Positions 10,464 through 22,241 of a DNA stretch of 64,000 nt are shown piece by piece (within the stretch, counting starts at the first letter, position 1; each line of letters begins with the position of its first letter). Made by a program: the position numbers and the translations under genes. Below the pieces are notes generated by a model. It ran no database searches. It was not told the DNA's origin and saw only the letters and a program-made list of their open reading frames with translations. The stretch is taken from positions 1-64,000 of the forward strand of contig NW_022204618.1 in assembly GCF_008831285.2 (NCBI RefSeq), written 5' to 3'. The DNA comes from Nymphaea colorata. Lineage: Eukaryota; Streptophyta; Magnoliopsida; Nymphaeales; Nymphaeaceae.

Positions 10464-13401
10464 TCAAATCCATCGAATTTCCATCTTACCCTTTACCTAC
10501 TATTCCTGGAAGTAACTATAGATGTCGTTCTTACCAGCAGTTGTATCCTTGGAGAATGCGGGAGCCTTGATGGGATTGGAGGATAGGATTGGATTGGAAC
10601 TGAAACCTGATTAGATTTCAGCGAATGGATTGTTTGGATCGCTTGCTATAGGAGCAGAGCCGAGATTCAGTGAAGGCTAGCCGAAGGAAAAGCTAGGCGT
10701 GGTTATCTTTGGCTCTGATGGCTTGGAGATCGGTTTGATTGGATTGCCGATTGAGCTTGGCTGTGCGAATTTCATATCGAATCCTCCTAAGTTGCCAAAG
10801 TCCATCGACATGCTCGGAGTTTATACCTTTTGAGGCTTGCTAGAGAAGTAATCCATGCTCAAAGTGGGCTCTGGTTCTTCATAGTGGGCGAATCTTCTTT
10901 CTTTTGCTATGAAGGAGGAGGCTTTATCTTGGCTTGTGGACCAACGATTTTCTTTATCTACATTGGGCCTGATGCTCCACCTATGAATTTAGCCTATTTT
11001 TCCTTCTTTGCCTCAGTTGAAGGCTTTGATTGTAAAGTCGGCGTCGGATTTGGTGGTTTTGGCATAGAAATGGGTTCTTTTTTCTCTTCTTTTTCAGGTG
11101 GCTTCACAGTGGGAGGAGCGTTGAAAGAGAGGATGGGACTATCGTTGGTGAAATCTAAGTCTAGAGGCTGATAGTTGCTGATCCTCCGAAATCATAGAGA
11201 CTGGCTTCGGCGCAGGGGGATCGGGGATAGTTGGCTTGATGGATAGATTCATATGGGGTGATATTGTTGGTGGTTTAACTTCGATTGGAGGCATTGGGTA
11301 GTTGATTGTAGCCATTTAGTCGATTTACTTAGGCGGTGGCTCACGCAGGTGATGTGAAAGTAGCTATATTGTCAACCTTGGGAAGAGTGAAAGGAATCTA
11401 CTGGCTATTGAAGACCATCGGTTGAGTGGGAAGACTGAAGTTAAGTGTCGGATCGCTAAAGCTACTTGTTGGATTATATTGTGGATTTATTGATTGGGCT
11501 GGAGGAATAGAACCTACAGGGATGTTCGAAGTGGGATTAGTATTGACAGCTGATTGAGGAGAACGTTTAAATTAGCGTTTGGATCAGGTTTATTCTCGAT
11601 ATAATTCGCTAAGAAACTATAGTTTCCTTTGGATTATACTTGCGTCTTAGTTTCTTCCTCTTTGAACTTGAAATCTGCCTCTGTAAAGTGAGTCTAGTCG
11701 CAGCAATATTGTTATTAAGGTTTTTCCCTATCTTTTTCGATGATGTTGATCATGTTGATAATGGTTGTTTTGAATTGGTAGAACTCTACTTTGCTGATGC
11801 TGGGTATGAAGATAGGTATGAGATTTGGAAGGATTTTGCTGATAGAACGTCGCTTGGCAGAGTAGAGCTTAGGTTGTTGTAGATTGCGTTGATGATGGCA
11901 TTAACGAAACCTCAGAGCCTGCCTTCTGGCTGTCTCTATGGCGGGAAGCACCTCATGCTCATTGTTTGAGCATCGATCACCTTTAAAATTGCATATAAAG
12001 CCTTCAGAGCGTCCTTGCGGATCTCAATCATGGGGTCTTTGAAGAGAGCAAGCAACTTAGGCACGATTCTTGTCTTAAAGTTTTGGTAGTCTAGCTTGCG
12101 AGATAGTCTTCAATTCCTCTCAATGCGAGCTGTTTTAGCTTGGGTGGGCAATCGAAGCACTTGATGTACAAAGGAAGAAGATAGGCAATCGTATCAGCTT
12201 CGCCGATGAACTTTTCCAATGTTTAATAGTTCAGCACAAACAGGTAGATGCCTGTGCTGTCATTTCCTTGCCCTGCATCACTCCCTTGAGAGCAGGCCAC
12301 ACCAGCTTGTTAAAGACATCAGGCACTACCTTCCCTTTTTGAGAAGATCAATGATGATATAGGCAACGCTAGCAATAAGGTGGCCGAACTTGAGTAGATC
12401 GATCAACTTGGGAAGGACAATCCTCGCTAAACTCTTGCATCGAAATCTTCAAGCACTCCTGCAAGTCCCTTCAGAAACTCTAGCTGTTGTTTGTTCTCAT
12501 AGCTGCTGATCTTGTCAAGGTATTTAACCGTGATAAGCGTACTGTCATTCATCCATTTGCTTGAAAGCACTTCCGAGACGTTCCAGCGATAGGCGCCCTC
12601 CCAGCTGAGAAGCGCTCCTAGAAGCTACCTAAGTTCGGCTGGGTGGCTGCTCTTTGCGATCACGGCAGAGTTTGCAAGTTTTTTAAGCTCTCCCGAGTAT
12701 TTTTAGTAGTGGCTCCGATCTGGAATGCTGATCTGGCGCTGCTATTTGTGGATGAATTACATTACCTTCACTATGAAGACTCCCAATGAAAAAATATCGG
12801 ATTTCTTTGAGAATGTACTGCTAAGGGCCAGTTATGGAGCCGAATAGGAAAGATCGAAGAACTTCTATTATGTTTTCTGCTGGTCCTCGCCTGTGAGTTG
12901 CTGGTTTACGCCGAAACCTGCCAGCTTCCACTTGCCGTCTTGGGAAACGTAAATGTTTTACGGTGAGATGGCCAGATGGGCCTGCTTGAGCGTATCGTGG
13001 ATGAAGGATATCGTTTCGAGGAAGGGATATAGGTAGAGCTTTAATTCCAGTTCTGAGTTCAAATATTCTGCCATTTTGTTATTCTTTATCAACTGAGCCA
13101 TAGTCCCTTCTACTCTTTCTGTGACAAATGCAAGAATGTTTTCATCTTCTGTGAGCGGTTCCACAACAGCCAAGACTCCAGGATGTCTCACCCTCAGCAG
13201 GCTACTTGCTTCCTTCTTTGCAATCTTGATCGTATCTTCTCGCTCTGCCTTTTTAAGTTGTTTCTTTTCGATCAGAAAGATTGAAGCCAGGGTGTGAGTC
13301 TGTGCCTTGTGACCGCGATAGAGTTTCCAGGACTTGTTGAGACCTGCCAAGCCTTGAGAATCGCCGTCAAGCGCATATCCTTTGATAAGTTGCCCTCCCA
13401 T
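10464..13401 (-). CDS. SCY1-like pseudokinase, SCYL2/CVAK104 type
   Basis: About 980 codons. The N-terminal kinase-like fold includes RVRHPGVLAVVEPLTED, VEGTMAQLI, then HLAISPENIYV in place of the catalytic HRD loop and LAGFG in place of DFG: a pseudokinase. The E of SPEN is a TAA (12958-12960), an invariant Glu in this family. HEAT repeats follow (12000-12700; LPKLIDLLKFGHL, LALRGIEDYL). The long Pro/Phe-rich tail ends with NNPFAEI and SNPI motifs of the kind that bind EH-domain and clathrin-coat partners. Known relatives act in clathrin-coated vesicle traffic between Golgi and endosomes. Frame slips occur in the HEAT region and tail. Confidence 0.8.
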
Positions 13402-13445
13402 AATTATATATTATTCAAATCATCAATTCGACAGAAAATAGCTCT

Positions 13446-14493
13446 TCATGACCTTCTCGCTAAACCACTCTCCAAGTATTCGTTCCGCTTAAGACTCAAG
13501 TGCTCAACCGACCGGATCGATGCGCCTATCGAACAACCGATCCACGATACTTCGCATGGGTTAAAGCTCCATGAAACAAAGCCTATATTATTGTTTTTAT
13601 ACCTAATTTTTCTTTGATTCCATGGGATTCCAGTTTTGGAAATTTAGGCAACTGCTCCTTAAGCTGCTTTTTGAATAGTTTCTGCATTCCTCTGATCCTC
13701 CAGAAACCGCCAGCAAGCACGACGTTGCGACAGACCGGATCGAAGCAATTAGAAGGCAATTCACTGATGGCGCTAAGGAAGGCGTGGGCAACATTAGTTT
13801 CCTCATTTTAGGGATTTCCGAAGAAGATACCATAATTGACTTGTCAGGGATGAATTTGAGCCGTATCTTTTTGATGGTGATTGCGATGGGATTGCTGGAG
13901 GCTCCAATGGCTCCGTGCTGGTTCCTCAGATCGTTGAGATCCTCTTCAGTGATGGTCTTCAAATGCTCCATGGGTGTTTCTTTGTTGAGCAGGGCGAGAT
14001 CATCCCTCAGATACTTGTTGAGGTTGGATGTGCCGACGGGCAAGCTTTTAAAGCCTTTGAAAATCGGATATCCCTCGCAAACAGGCATTATCTATATAGC
14101 ACTGGCTCCAGCAGAAATCACGATCCCAGAGTAACGACCAGTGAGATAAAGCGGAGTCACGCAGCTCAATGCCAATTCAATCCTTTCCACTTTTAGTTTC
14201 TTGAACATGACTTTGGCCATAGCTTACAAAATGCGGCGATCGTGAAGACCTTCTCAAGGATTATTACTGTTTTCCCTGAGCATGAGCAGTTGATATGCGA
14301 GAAAAGATGTTGTAGAGGAGTTCTTCAAGGCCATTCTCGAATTTTTATACTTAGAAGGATGCAGCAGGGGATACTTTAAGTAGCTTCCTGTTTTCAATGT
14401 CTTCCTCGGCACTCGATCGCCCACCAGGCCCACTCTAATGTACTCTCCTCCCAATTCGATGATGATATCTTCTCGTTTTGTGTTCTCTATCAT
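13446..14493 (-). CDS. Actin-related protein, Arp10 (dynactin)-like
   Basis: About 349 codons, short for an actin fold, as in Arp10. Starts MIENTKREDIIIELGGEYIR (phosphate-1 strand). Then VERIELALSCVTPLYLTGR, GIVISAGAS, the PVCEGYPI segment, the SLPVG turn, NVVLAGGFWRIRGMQKLF (phosphate-2/adenosine region) and the terminal SWIGCSIGASIRSVEHLSL helix. The LPVG-sNLnKyL order resembles ACTR10, which caps the pointed end of the dynactin filament. The nucleotide-binding motifs look degenerate. The frame slips near 13710, 13770 and 14262. Only 44 bases separate its stop from the ATG of SCYL2. Confidence 0.65.
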
Positions 14494-14811
14494 CTTATAA
14501 ATAATCAAAAAAAGACGCAATTAATAACACGTTAACTCAAATTAAAGATAATAACGTCGATTATATCACGTTGGAAGGATCAATTACCCATTTCATTGAT
14601 GCCGTCACATGCTGTAATTGTGTCAAGTTTTTTTGGACTAAATTATGAAATTTTTACTGGTTTTGACGGTCTTAGTCAGGTTGAAGTAGTTATTGGGATG
14701 GGAAGACGATCTTGGATGTATATAATCTAAGGTTCTTGGCTGTTTTGCCGAATTGGCTCTTCTTAGTGGGGCGCTCAATAATCTAAGGAATTGGCCTTCT
14801 CTCCTCTTTCT

Positions 14812-15500
14812 TCAAAAAGGCTTCACTTCCTTGGCTAGCAGGACCATATTTTTACCGAATAAAGTTTCTTTGGTCTTCAGAGTAGTTGCGTTTGAAGCTG
14901 AAAAGCTCATTTTTGACTTGTCTTCTTCGCTTAGTTTTCTCTATACTTTTACCTCCTATTTTTACTTCACCACTGGTGGTTCTACTATATTTTTGTGCAG
15001 CTGTGCTGGCTGAGCAACGAAGGGCGGTCTTGGAGCCAAAAGGTCTTAATCGGGCCACATTTTTCACAAGCATATGAATGGCTACTTTTGGCTAAAAACG
15101 ATCTGACGTCGGGAGTTGAAGTCAAGGAGCCAACGCCTTGCACGTTTTCGGCAAAGAGACTGATGACAGCTTCGAGCATGGTCCTTATAGTCCATGCCGA
15201 GTTCCACTCCTAAGGATGGTACTGGGTGATGGTGAGGCAAATCTTGGTGTTTGTCTCGAATCTGCCATTTTTATTCATGAAGACGATATCTGGAGGCTTG
15301 AAGGGGTATTAGTAGGGAAGTAGAATTTGACCGTGGTATAGTCCTTCATGGAATTAGGTATTCTCGGGGCCTTGGAAGGTGAAATGCCAGGTGTACAGGT
15401 CATCCTCCAGGGGCGCTGCGGTAAGGTAGGAGAGTTTTTATTGTTTTAACTTCTTCAATTCGCCCATTATGCGCTGCTTGCTTATATTAGCTGGCTTCAT
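14812..15500 (-). CDS. UBE2J-like (Ubc6-family) ubiquitin-conjugating enzyme
   Basis: E2 enzyme of the ER-associated degradation family. Starts MKPANISKQRIMGELKKL. APLEDDLYTWHFTFQGP leads to ENTEFHEGLYHGQILLP, YEYPFKPPDI, GRFETNTKICLTITQYHP with the active-site Cys, and EEWNSAWTIRTML. Three invariant family Glu residues are written TAA or TAG here (GPENTE; PYEYPF, TAA 15309-15311; YHPEEW, TAG 15210-15212). The tail has a YACEKCG segment and Lys/Glu-rich sequence. The end is uncertain: I use the first TGA in the best-supported frame, but other frames stay open to about 14541. I see no convincing C-terminal membrane anchor, which UBE2J proteins normally have. Confidence 0.85.
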
Positions 15501-15789
15501 ATGTGTGAATATTATATAAGTTCCGAGGAGTCCGATTATTAGCACAGAAATGCGGAATTGTGATCAATTCAAAATTATCGTAAAAAGAGAAATAAAGTTA
15601 AAAAAATAGATAATATTCATTGTGGTATGCTGTAATAACCTCATAATTCCATATATTTGTTGGGAAAGCTTCAAAGAGAAATGACTATTTATCTTCTTAA
15701 TTTATTTGCCTACTGAATGGTTGAAGGAGGTTTCATATTTAGTATGTTTAAACCTATTATTTTCAATAATAAATTTAAGGTTCAAGAGC

Positions 15790-16522
15790 ATGAAGGTGTA
15801 CGAGCTTGAGTACAAGATGAAGAATTCGCGTCACATAAAGGACATCACCGATCTTTCTCGGCTGAAGATAGCAAGAAGGCAGCCAACATCGCCCATAACG
15901 ACGACTTCCTCTAAAGCGCATAGGATTTTTACATCAAGAACAACTTCAAGAGGGAAACCCAACCGGTCAAATACCCCAATCACCAGATGAACAACAAACA
16001 GGAAAATAAATAGGAGCCTTCTACCCCCATCCAGCGCTCCTCCAGAGGAGGTGCTTCCAGAATCACCCCTGATAACTTGAAGAGAAGCGTGGAGAGGGAC
16101 TATTCCAATAATCTGTAACACTGGAGAAAGGAAACTTTCAGGTATCAGGAGCAAGTGTTTGCGCTGGAAAGAAAAAATGCGGAATTAATGGCTGAGAATA
16201 GCAACCTAAAATATGAACTGAAGTTCAGACAAGGAGATAGAAATAACGATAGCAAGATAATCCTGCTCAGCAATCCATAATTGTAGGCTGCTAATAACAG
16301 AAGGCACATCTTGAAAAAAAAGTAAAACAGCTTGAAAGCCAACTACAATAAAAAGGAAAACGACTGTCTTAGTTAGAAACAGTTCTGAAGATTCTAAGTG
16401 ATAAGTTTCAGCATAATCCTTCGACCATACTCGATAAAATCAAGCTAAACGATCACTCAGCTCCAAGTGTTGAAATCTTAAGCAATTAAAACAGCCTTTA
16501 AAAACAGAAAACCAAATGCTGA
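15790..16522 (+). CDS. Coiled-coil protein, unknown function
   Basis: Starts MKVYELEYKMKNSRHIKDI. A Ser/Asn/Pro-rich linker (PVKYPNHQMNNK) precedes a coiled coil (HWRKETFRYQEQVFALERKN and AELMAENSNLKYELKF) with several TAA/TAG codons at Glu positions. The last segment (ILSDKFQHNPSTILDKIKL) suggests more helix. The frame slips once near 15870. The stop is uncertain; frames remain open up to the start of the next gene. Confidence 0.55.
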
Positions 16523-16696
16523 TAGAACATAAAAACAGCATAATCCCCAAATCCAGCCAGCTCCACGTTAAGGGATCCCGTTTATTCAAGTCATTAAAGC
16601 ATCTTATCTTCTAATCTCAAGCCACAATGATTCTAACCATTTATCTCTCTCGATATTGCAAGGCTTCTGTTGGTTTTTTGTTTTATTAATATTATA

Positions 16697-17100
16697 ATGA
16701 GCGAGTAAGATGACGGCCTGCAGATAGCCAAGATGGATTATCTTGAGGGCAAGTATGTCTTCCGATACCCCTACACCTTCACCTCCATCAAATGGGGCGT
16801 CACCCTCGGTAGTTTCTTCGGATTGCATACTTACATTAAAAATCGCAACATTCGCCATAGCTTCTTCAACTGGGTGGAGAAAACAGTGATCTTTACCTTC
16901 GCGGTTTGGGCGTACTTTTACGCCAAGTACAATTTCTACCAAAACTCAATCGATTCCCACGAGCATAATAGGACGAAAAGAACAGGGAGGCGCTTTTTCT
17001 AAAACGATATCTGGAGTATAAGCTGAAAGTTCCCTCCAATATATCCCTATCAGAATAGGAACTGCTGCAATAGTATGAACGCTTCGCCAAAACCAAATGA
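16697..17100 (+). CDS. Small membrane protein with two predicted membrane segments
   Basis: About 134 residues. After an acidic start (MSEEDDGLQIAKMDYLEG) comes YVFRYPYTFTSIKWGV, with one hydrophobic segment near WGVTLGSFFGLHTYI and a second near EKTVIFTFAVWAYFYAKY. The soluble tail is helical and charged (EALFLKRYLEYKLKVP; SLSEEELLQEYERF), ending AKTK-TGA. The layout recalls small mitochondrial inner-membrane assembly factors or respiratory-complex subunits, but I cannot name a family. One base appears missing near 16984. Confidence 0.55.
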
Positions 17101-17219
17101 ATCGAAACGCTCGTCTGGACATCATGCTCACATAGGTGACTGCCAGTACCTTCAACCTTCCCTCCATCAGGTGATTGCTGTTTGAATAATTAAATGGATT
17201 GCTTATGTGGAGGACAATA

Positions 17220-18358
17220 TCATTTTTAAAGATTCTTTTTCAGTCTGCTGATGTTGGTGATGATTTCGTTGTAACGTTGCTGCTCGTTGACGATTTAACC
17301 GTTTATCCCGCGAAGCTATAGTTGAAGCTGTTCTGTCTATTTTTGGGTCTTTGTGATCTATGATTCTATGCGCTATACTAATCGTAAACGCTTTCACTGT
17401 CGGGGTTGAAGTCTAAGAACTCTTTCCAGTTGAATGACTTCCACGGAAGAGGCTGGAGCGCCGGTTGTATGAATTTCGTACATTTTCAGGAGCCGCTGAT
17501 GATAATTCACTCAATTTATGTGCGTAATCGTTGAGCAAAGGCTCGATATTGTAGTTTTGCTCTTCTCTGGTGAGAGGAGAAATATCCATCATCTTCGACT
17601 CAGCCTGGAGCTGTTTGAATTCCCTCACTAATTTTGTCTTTTCCTCTTAGAAGAAGCTCCTGAGCGTGCTGACGGTGGAGTCGATATTATCGACGACCTG
17701 CATTTTCACTATTCTCTATTTTCGTCAAGGATGGCATTTTCGCTGTTCAGGCTGGAGCATTCTCTTTCAGATTGATATTCCTGGTGAAAAGCTATTCGAA
17801 ATCTTATTGTTCGTTTTATATGGGCTGATGATGGATTCCCTTGGAGAACTTATAAAGTTGGCTATTTTTTCCTATAACTATTCGATCTCGTTGATCAATC
17901 CTCGTTCAACCTTCTGTGCTCTTCGATTGATCTTTCGAAATACTATCGTTGTTATTAGATCTCTTTGCACAGTTGGGCAATGGAGGCATCGTATGTGTTC
18001 ACTCTTTGTTTTTTCTTCCACAAGTAATACTCCATTGGGGATACCTGGTTTTCCACTTTTCTGCAATTTTGAATTTGCTCCAAAATCTGGGCTCTTCATT
18101 CCTGCACATCCTTACCTCTTCTTCCAGCTCTGCTATCTCTTCGGAGTGGTCCAGATTAATACTCTTCTCCTCGTCGATCTTGAACTGATACGCTTTGATT
18201 TGCATTTCCAACTAATAGATACGATCATTTTCCTATCCGATAAACTCCTCCGCCATCGCTTACATATCAACTGGCTCCAGAGGTTTCGAGAATCGTTCAG
18301 TGGAGGTGTTCACTTTGCGATAGAGGGAGGGGTGTTCGCCGAGAAAACCGCGACTCAT
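17220..18358 (-). CDS. Coiled-coil protein, unknown function
   Basis: Starts MSRGFLGEHPSLYRKVNTST, then long helical stretches: EFIGEENDRIYELEMQIKAY, DHSEEIAELEEEVRMC, EYFERSIEEHRRLNED, GLINEIEELEEKIANFI and TLRSFFEEEKTKLVREF. A Ser-rich region (WKEFLDFNPDSESVYDE) and a last helix (ITNISRLKKNLEK) close it. Glu is often TAA/TAG. At least four one-base frame slips. Possibly cytoskeletal or ciliary, given its composition, but there is no identifiable domain. Confidence 0.5.
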
Positions 18359-18413
18359 GCCAGAGTAACTAAGAGTTGCAATTATAAATAATATTCAGAC
18401 AGTGCATAGTTAA

Positions 18414-19055
18414 TCAGCATTACACTTTTTTCACCGATTTCGGAATTTTTAACGGCTTCCTCCCTGCGCCTTCCCACGTTCTCCTGCAATTCATTCTCAT
18501 ACCCCTCCTTTTATAGTAAAGTCTTGAACTATTCGTCGCTGATTGCCTCCAAAGCCTAGGTCATCTTGTGCAAACCGTCCTAAACCTCCAACTCCTCTTG
18601 GACAAGGATGTCGGGATTAAAACTTCCTCTAGAGGAGATTTTTTCATTCCTTTTTTATCCTTTAGATCCTGGCGATATGTCAGGATTGTCTTTTGCATTT
18701 GGAAAGTTCCTGGTCCAAAAACTCCTTCTATAAGCTGTTTCATAGTTTCCTTCTAGGTCAGCTTCGATGTAAAGGAAGGCAGGGATTTCATCAGCAGTTT
18801 GGTTGTTATTCTTCATGTAGACTTCATTATCGCGAAGCGGTTCTAGGTTGTGAACAGATTTCTCTACTTTATCTTTTTCCTGAGTTGTTTGATATCGTTT
18901 TCCACTTTTTCCAGAAGTTGATCCATTCTCGCGGGTGGAGGGATTTCATCAGCATCTTGATACATCTTGCCGTCTGTGAACTTGTTGATTGCCTTCTTGA
19001 GGCCAACTGCATCCTTTTCGATGTTTGCCTTGTCGATCAGCTTCACCTGCTTCAT
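18414..19055 (-). CDS. Unknown helical protein (possibly an extension of the upstream gene)
   Basis: Starts MKQVKLIDKANIEKDAVGLK with ATG overlapping the TGA of the upstream methyltransferase (TAATGA). The first 80 residues are helical (DQLLEKVENDIKQLRKKIK); then PAFLYIEADLEG, YRRSFWTRNFP and DEEFKTLL. If one base is missing at the overlap, the frame continues directly from the methyltransferase, making this its C-terminal part. The end is uncertain; one frame stays open to 18355. Confidence 0.4.
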
Positions 19056-19968
19056 TATTTCTCCTATCTTGATGAATGGTCATTAGCGAACATATTCTCT
19101 ATGTCTCTGTCAGACCTTCCCTCCAGTTTCAAGCTCAAGACATCGTTTTTGGCCTTATTTCGGATGACTTGGATGGGATCCCAGCTATACTTCGCTTGGT
19201 ATTCCCTTACAACATCAGTCTTGTTCTTGGGTGATCCTCTATACTGTGAAATGAACTTCTTCATTGCCTACAACTAGTAGTTCATGGCAAAGCCTTTCAT
19301 CACGAAGAACTGAACCGGTGAGTTGTCCCGCAGAATTGATGGCTTGAAGATGAAGAATTCGTGGAAGAATATTCTTGCAGTTTCTTAGAGGATTTTAGAC
19401 GATTAGCAGTTGAGAACTTTGCAGATGAAGTTGCCGCCTTTCGATAGGAAAATTTGCTGAAGTACATGGCTTCAAACACGACCTTATTGAGCTCTGCTCC
19501 ATCTTCTTGCAGATTACCCGTGAACTCAGGAGAAGCATCGACCAGAATTGCATCGAATTTGCGATCTCCAAGCTTAAGGCCGATGTTGGTGCGTACTTGT
19601 TCTTCGAGGAAGTTTCCTTTAACGTAGACTTGGTTGGAGCGGAGACCAACCGAGTCCATGCGGTCATTGGAGATGACTCGATGCGTGTTCTTTTCGTCTT
19701 AGGCGAGGCGGAGGGCAAGGTCAGTCCAGTAGAAATTCGGTCCTGCGCCGATATCTAACACCCAATCGCCCGGCCTGATTACTTTGTGCTGTTGTTGAAT
19801 CTCATGCAGGACCACCATGTTGGCGTCTTATACTCCTTGTTGCTCTTGCTAGCACATAATGTACGTATTTTTTGGCGACCAGTGCTGCCAGCTCATCGTA
19901 GGAGCTATTGATGACTTGCTCTTTGGTATCTTGGCAAAGCCATTCCTGAGGCAACGTAGCAGCAACAT
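19052..19968 (-). CDS. FtsJ/RrmJ-type rRNA 2'-O-methyltransferase (MRM2-like), probably mitochondrial
   Basis: The start MLLLRCLRNGFAKIPKSKSS is basic and amphipathic, like a mitochondrial presequence. The S-adenosylmethionine loop is VIRPGDWVLDIGAGP. Next come DRMDSVGL, VKGNFLEE, the acidic strand KFDAILVDASPEFTGN, then LSKGGNFICKVLNC with the catalytic Lys, and FFHEFFIFKPSILRDNS, FFVMKGFAMNYEL. This order is that of FtsJ methyltransferases, which methylate a uridine in the large-subunit rRNA A-loop. A C-terminal extension (MKKFISQYRGSPKN... to EEKE-TGA) is not part of the core fold. One-base slips near 19420 and 19440. Confidence 0.72.
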
Positions 19969-20078
19969 CGATTAATATCAGCACAATTATATTAATTTGC
20001 CAATCACGCAATACTCAACGACCCAATGAATCATTTATTAATGAATAATGTGATGTGACTTTGTGAATACTAAAAATA

Positions 20079-22241
20079 TCAGGGATTGGAGGGACGTATA
20101 TCTATGTTTTCTTTCATCCTGGACTATTTCTTTGCCTGTTCCTGCTTGATATCGTTGTAGGCCAGCTCGTGAGAGTGGGTGGGGACTGACTCTCCCTTAG
20201 TGAAAACTTCCATCCACTCATCTGGAAGCGGATGGCACACGCTCACTGCGTTTTGAGAATAGAAAATCCATCAGTGCCCTCCACCAATCCCAAACCGTCT
20301 CCAGTCACTTCTCCGTCGCACACCAAGCCAACAGTCAGCTCTAAGTTGCAGTATTTTAGATGTTCATCAAAGAGGAAGATCTCGGAAGAATGCCTTTGGC
20401 AGGTGTCTCTATTCTTTAGGGCTTGCATGGTGGCGCTTCTTCCCGTGAATTTTTCCTAATTGATAGCGAGATTGAACTATAGTTCAGTGTTGGCGAACAG
20501 GCTGCTAGTTTGGCTTTTCTTGGTGTAGAAAACGTAAACTTTCACCTTCTATATGGAATAGCTTTCCCGCATTTGGACCTGATTGCCGACCACCTTCGAT
20601 GCCATCGTTGTCATCGTCTCGATTGTCTTGCTGCCAGTGTCCAATCTCGACTGGGATTGCTTTCTTGTGAGGTAGCTTTGGTCCATTTTGGTGAGCACTG
20701 ACCGTTTTTCCTGTGCGGATTGGACTCTAACGATTGAGGAGAATCTGCTCTTGCAGTTGATCTGTTCAGGATTTTCCCCACAGACTACCTTGGTGAATTG
20801 TTCTCGGAAGTTGTTGAAGTGCATCTAGAGGTTCTAAATAGAAGAAAAATTACGATTGCAAATTTTTGTTGGCGGAGTGGGTTTAGTAGTTCTTGATGCG
20901 TTAGATGTAGAAGAAGAGGCGCCATGCCTTAAAGCCGATCTAAACTGGAGCCTATTCAGTGCTATCGATGAATGTCTCTATCTTAGGCTCGCTTTTAGGA
21001 ACTCTTTCGATGGAGTTTGCGGACAAGTTCAGCAGGCTTGAAAACTCCCTTTCAACGTTGATGAGCTTGTGCTATGCAACTACCACCTAATAGCAGATAT
21101 CGCAAATATAGCTCAATCCTTCTTTCCTGAGGTGAGGAGGGGCTTTGAATGGCACTCCTCTAGCTTCTAAATGCGCAATCAATTCCCAAATCAACTTATT
21201 AGTCACAATCTTTTCCATTTACTGGCGAGTATAGTCATGCCGCACAACTTGCAGTAGTGTGAGCTATTGTTCTTCTCAGTAAGCAACTGAAGCTCATCCT
21301 TGCTGCCGATGTCCCACAGCTTGGTCATGGTCTTACTGCGTAGGCTCTTGATCTCGTGCAGCCATGGCTGTTTCTGCTCGTCCACGATGAAGTCAATCAC
21401 CATTTCGCTTACCTTCACGAAAACTCCCTTCTCAAGGTATTCCGCCAAGGATTAGGCCATTCCGATGCATTCTACAAGGCCTTGCCAGTAAGCAATGTGG
21501 AAGTATATGATTATTATCTCTATGAGTTAACGATGAAGTTTTGGAGAAGTCTATGTTTTTTTCTAAACATATCGTCATTCATCTGTTTCGTTAGCACTAG
21601 CTTATACCCATAGTTCTTTTTTAGTTGTCTGCTTCCCTTGGCGCAGAAGCAAAGGCGAAGGATGTTGGGAGTGGAGGCATAAGGTTGGACGAATCTTCTG
21701 CAAATGAATCCCTCGCTTCTCGGTATGATCTTATTTCCGATGACTTCGGTATTCATGAGGATGGAGTCATTGAAGTTGATGCCTGAGATGGTGGAGTGCA
21801 GAACATATGGATAAATGGAATCTGATCTCTAATCTTCTATCTTCTTCAGGAAAGTCTCATTAGAAATGAAAGGCTCCACCTTTACAATCCCGTTCTCAGT
21901 GTAGATCATGGAGTTGCTGTTATCGTTGAGCAAAACAGTCTCAGGGATTGGAAGTCTCAGATGAGGGCCGAAGTATTAATTATTTGCACGACGCTATTCG
22001 ATTTATAGGATGGTCTAAGTGGATTTTATCTTACCTTGTAGAGGGAAATGCCGGGTTTGACTTTTTTATCGTCGTAGTATGATTCAGGTAGAAAATTGTT
22101 ATTAATTTTCTTGCTGGGCATTTTGGCGCTTTCGGGTCTGGACTGGAACGGCGAGATTACAGTCTTTTCCTTGAGTTGTGGCACCGTATCGTTGAGATCG
22201 CTCGAGTAGAGAGCCTAAGTAAGATAAATTTCTTTTTCCAT
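20079..22241 (-). CDS. Unknown protein with two Cys-pair motifs
   Basis: About 700 residues with one 20-nt intron (22015-22034) that joins ISLYK to TILEIEERRANN in frame. Segments: MEKEIYLTEALYSSDLND, RLPIPETVLLNDNSNSM, FICRRFVQPYASTPNILRLC, FIVDEQKQPWLHEIKSL, then HYCKLCGMTILASKW and LSYICDICYEVVV, two CxxC pairs that may bind zinc, and a terminal DGEVTGDGLGLVEGTDGF with CHPLPDEWMEVFTKGES. It looks well conserved but I do not recognise the family. Frame slips occur near 21230, 21490, 20860 and 20300. Confidence 0.5.
22015..22034 (-). other. 20-nt intron
   Basis: Minus-strand GTAAGATAAAATCCACTTAG. Without it, the frame runs from GISLYK into TILEIEERRANNEYFG with no further change: one of the cleanest intron calls in the window. 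Confidence 0.88.
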
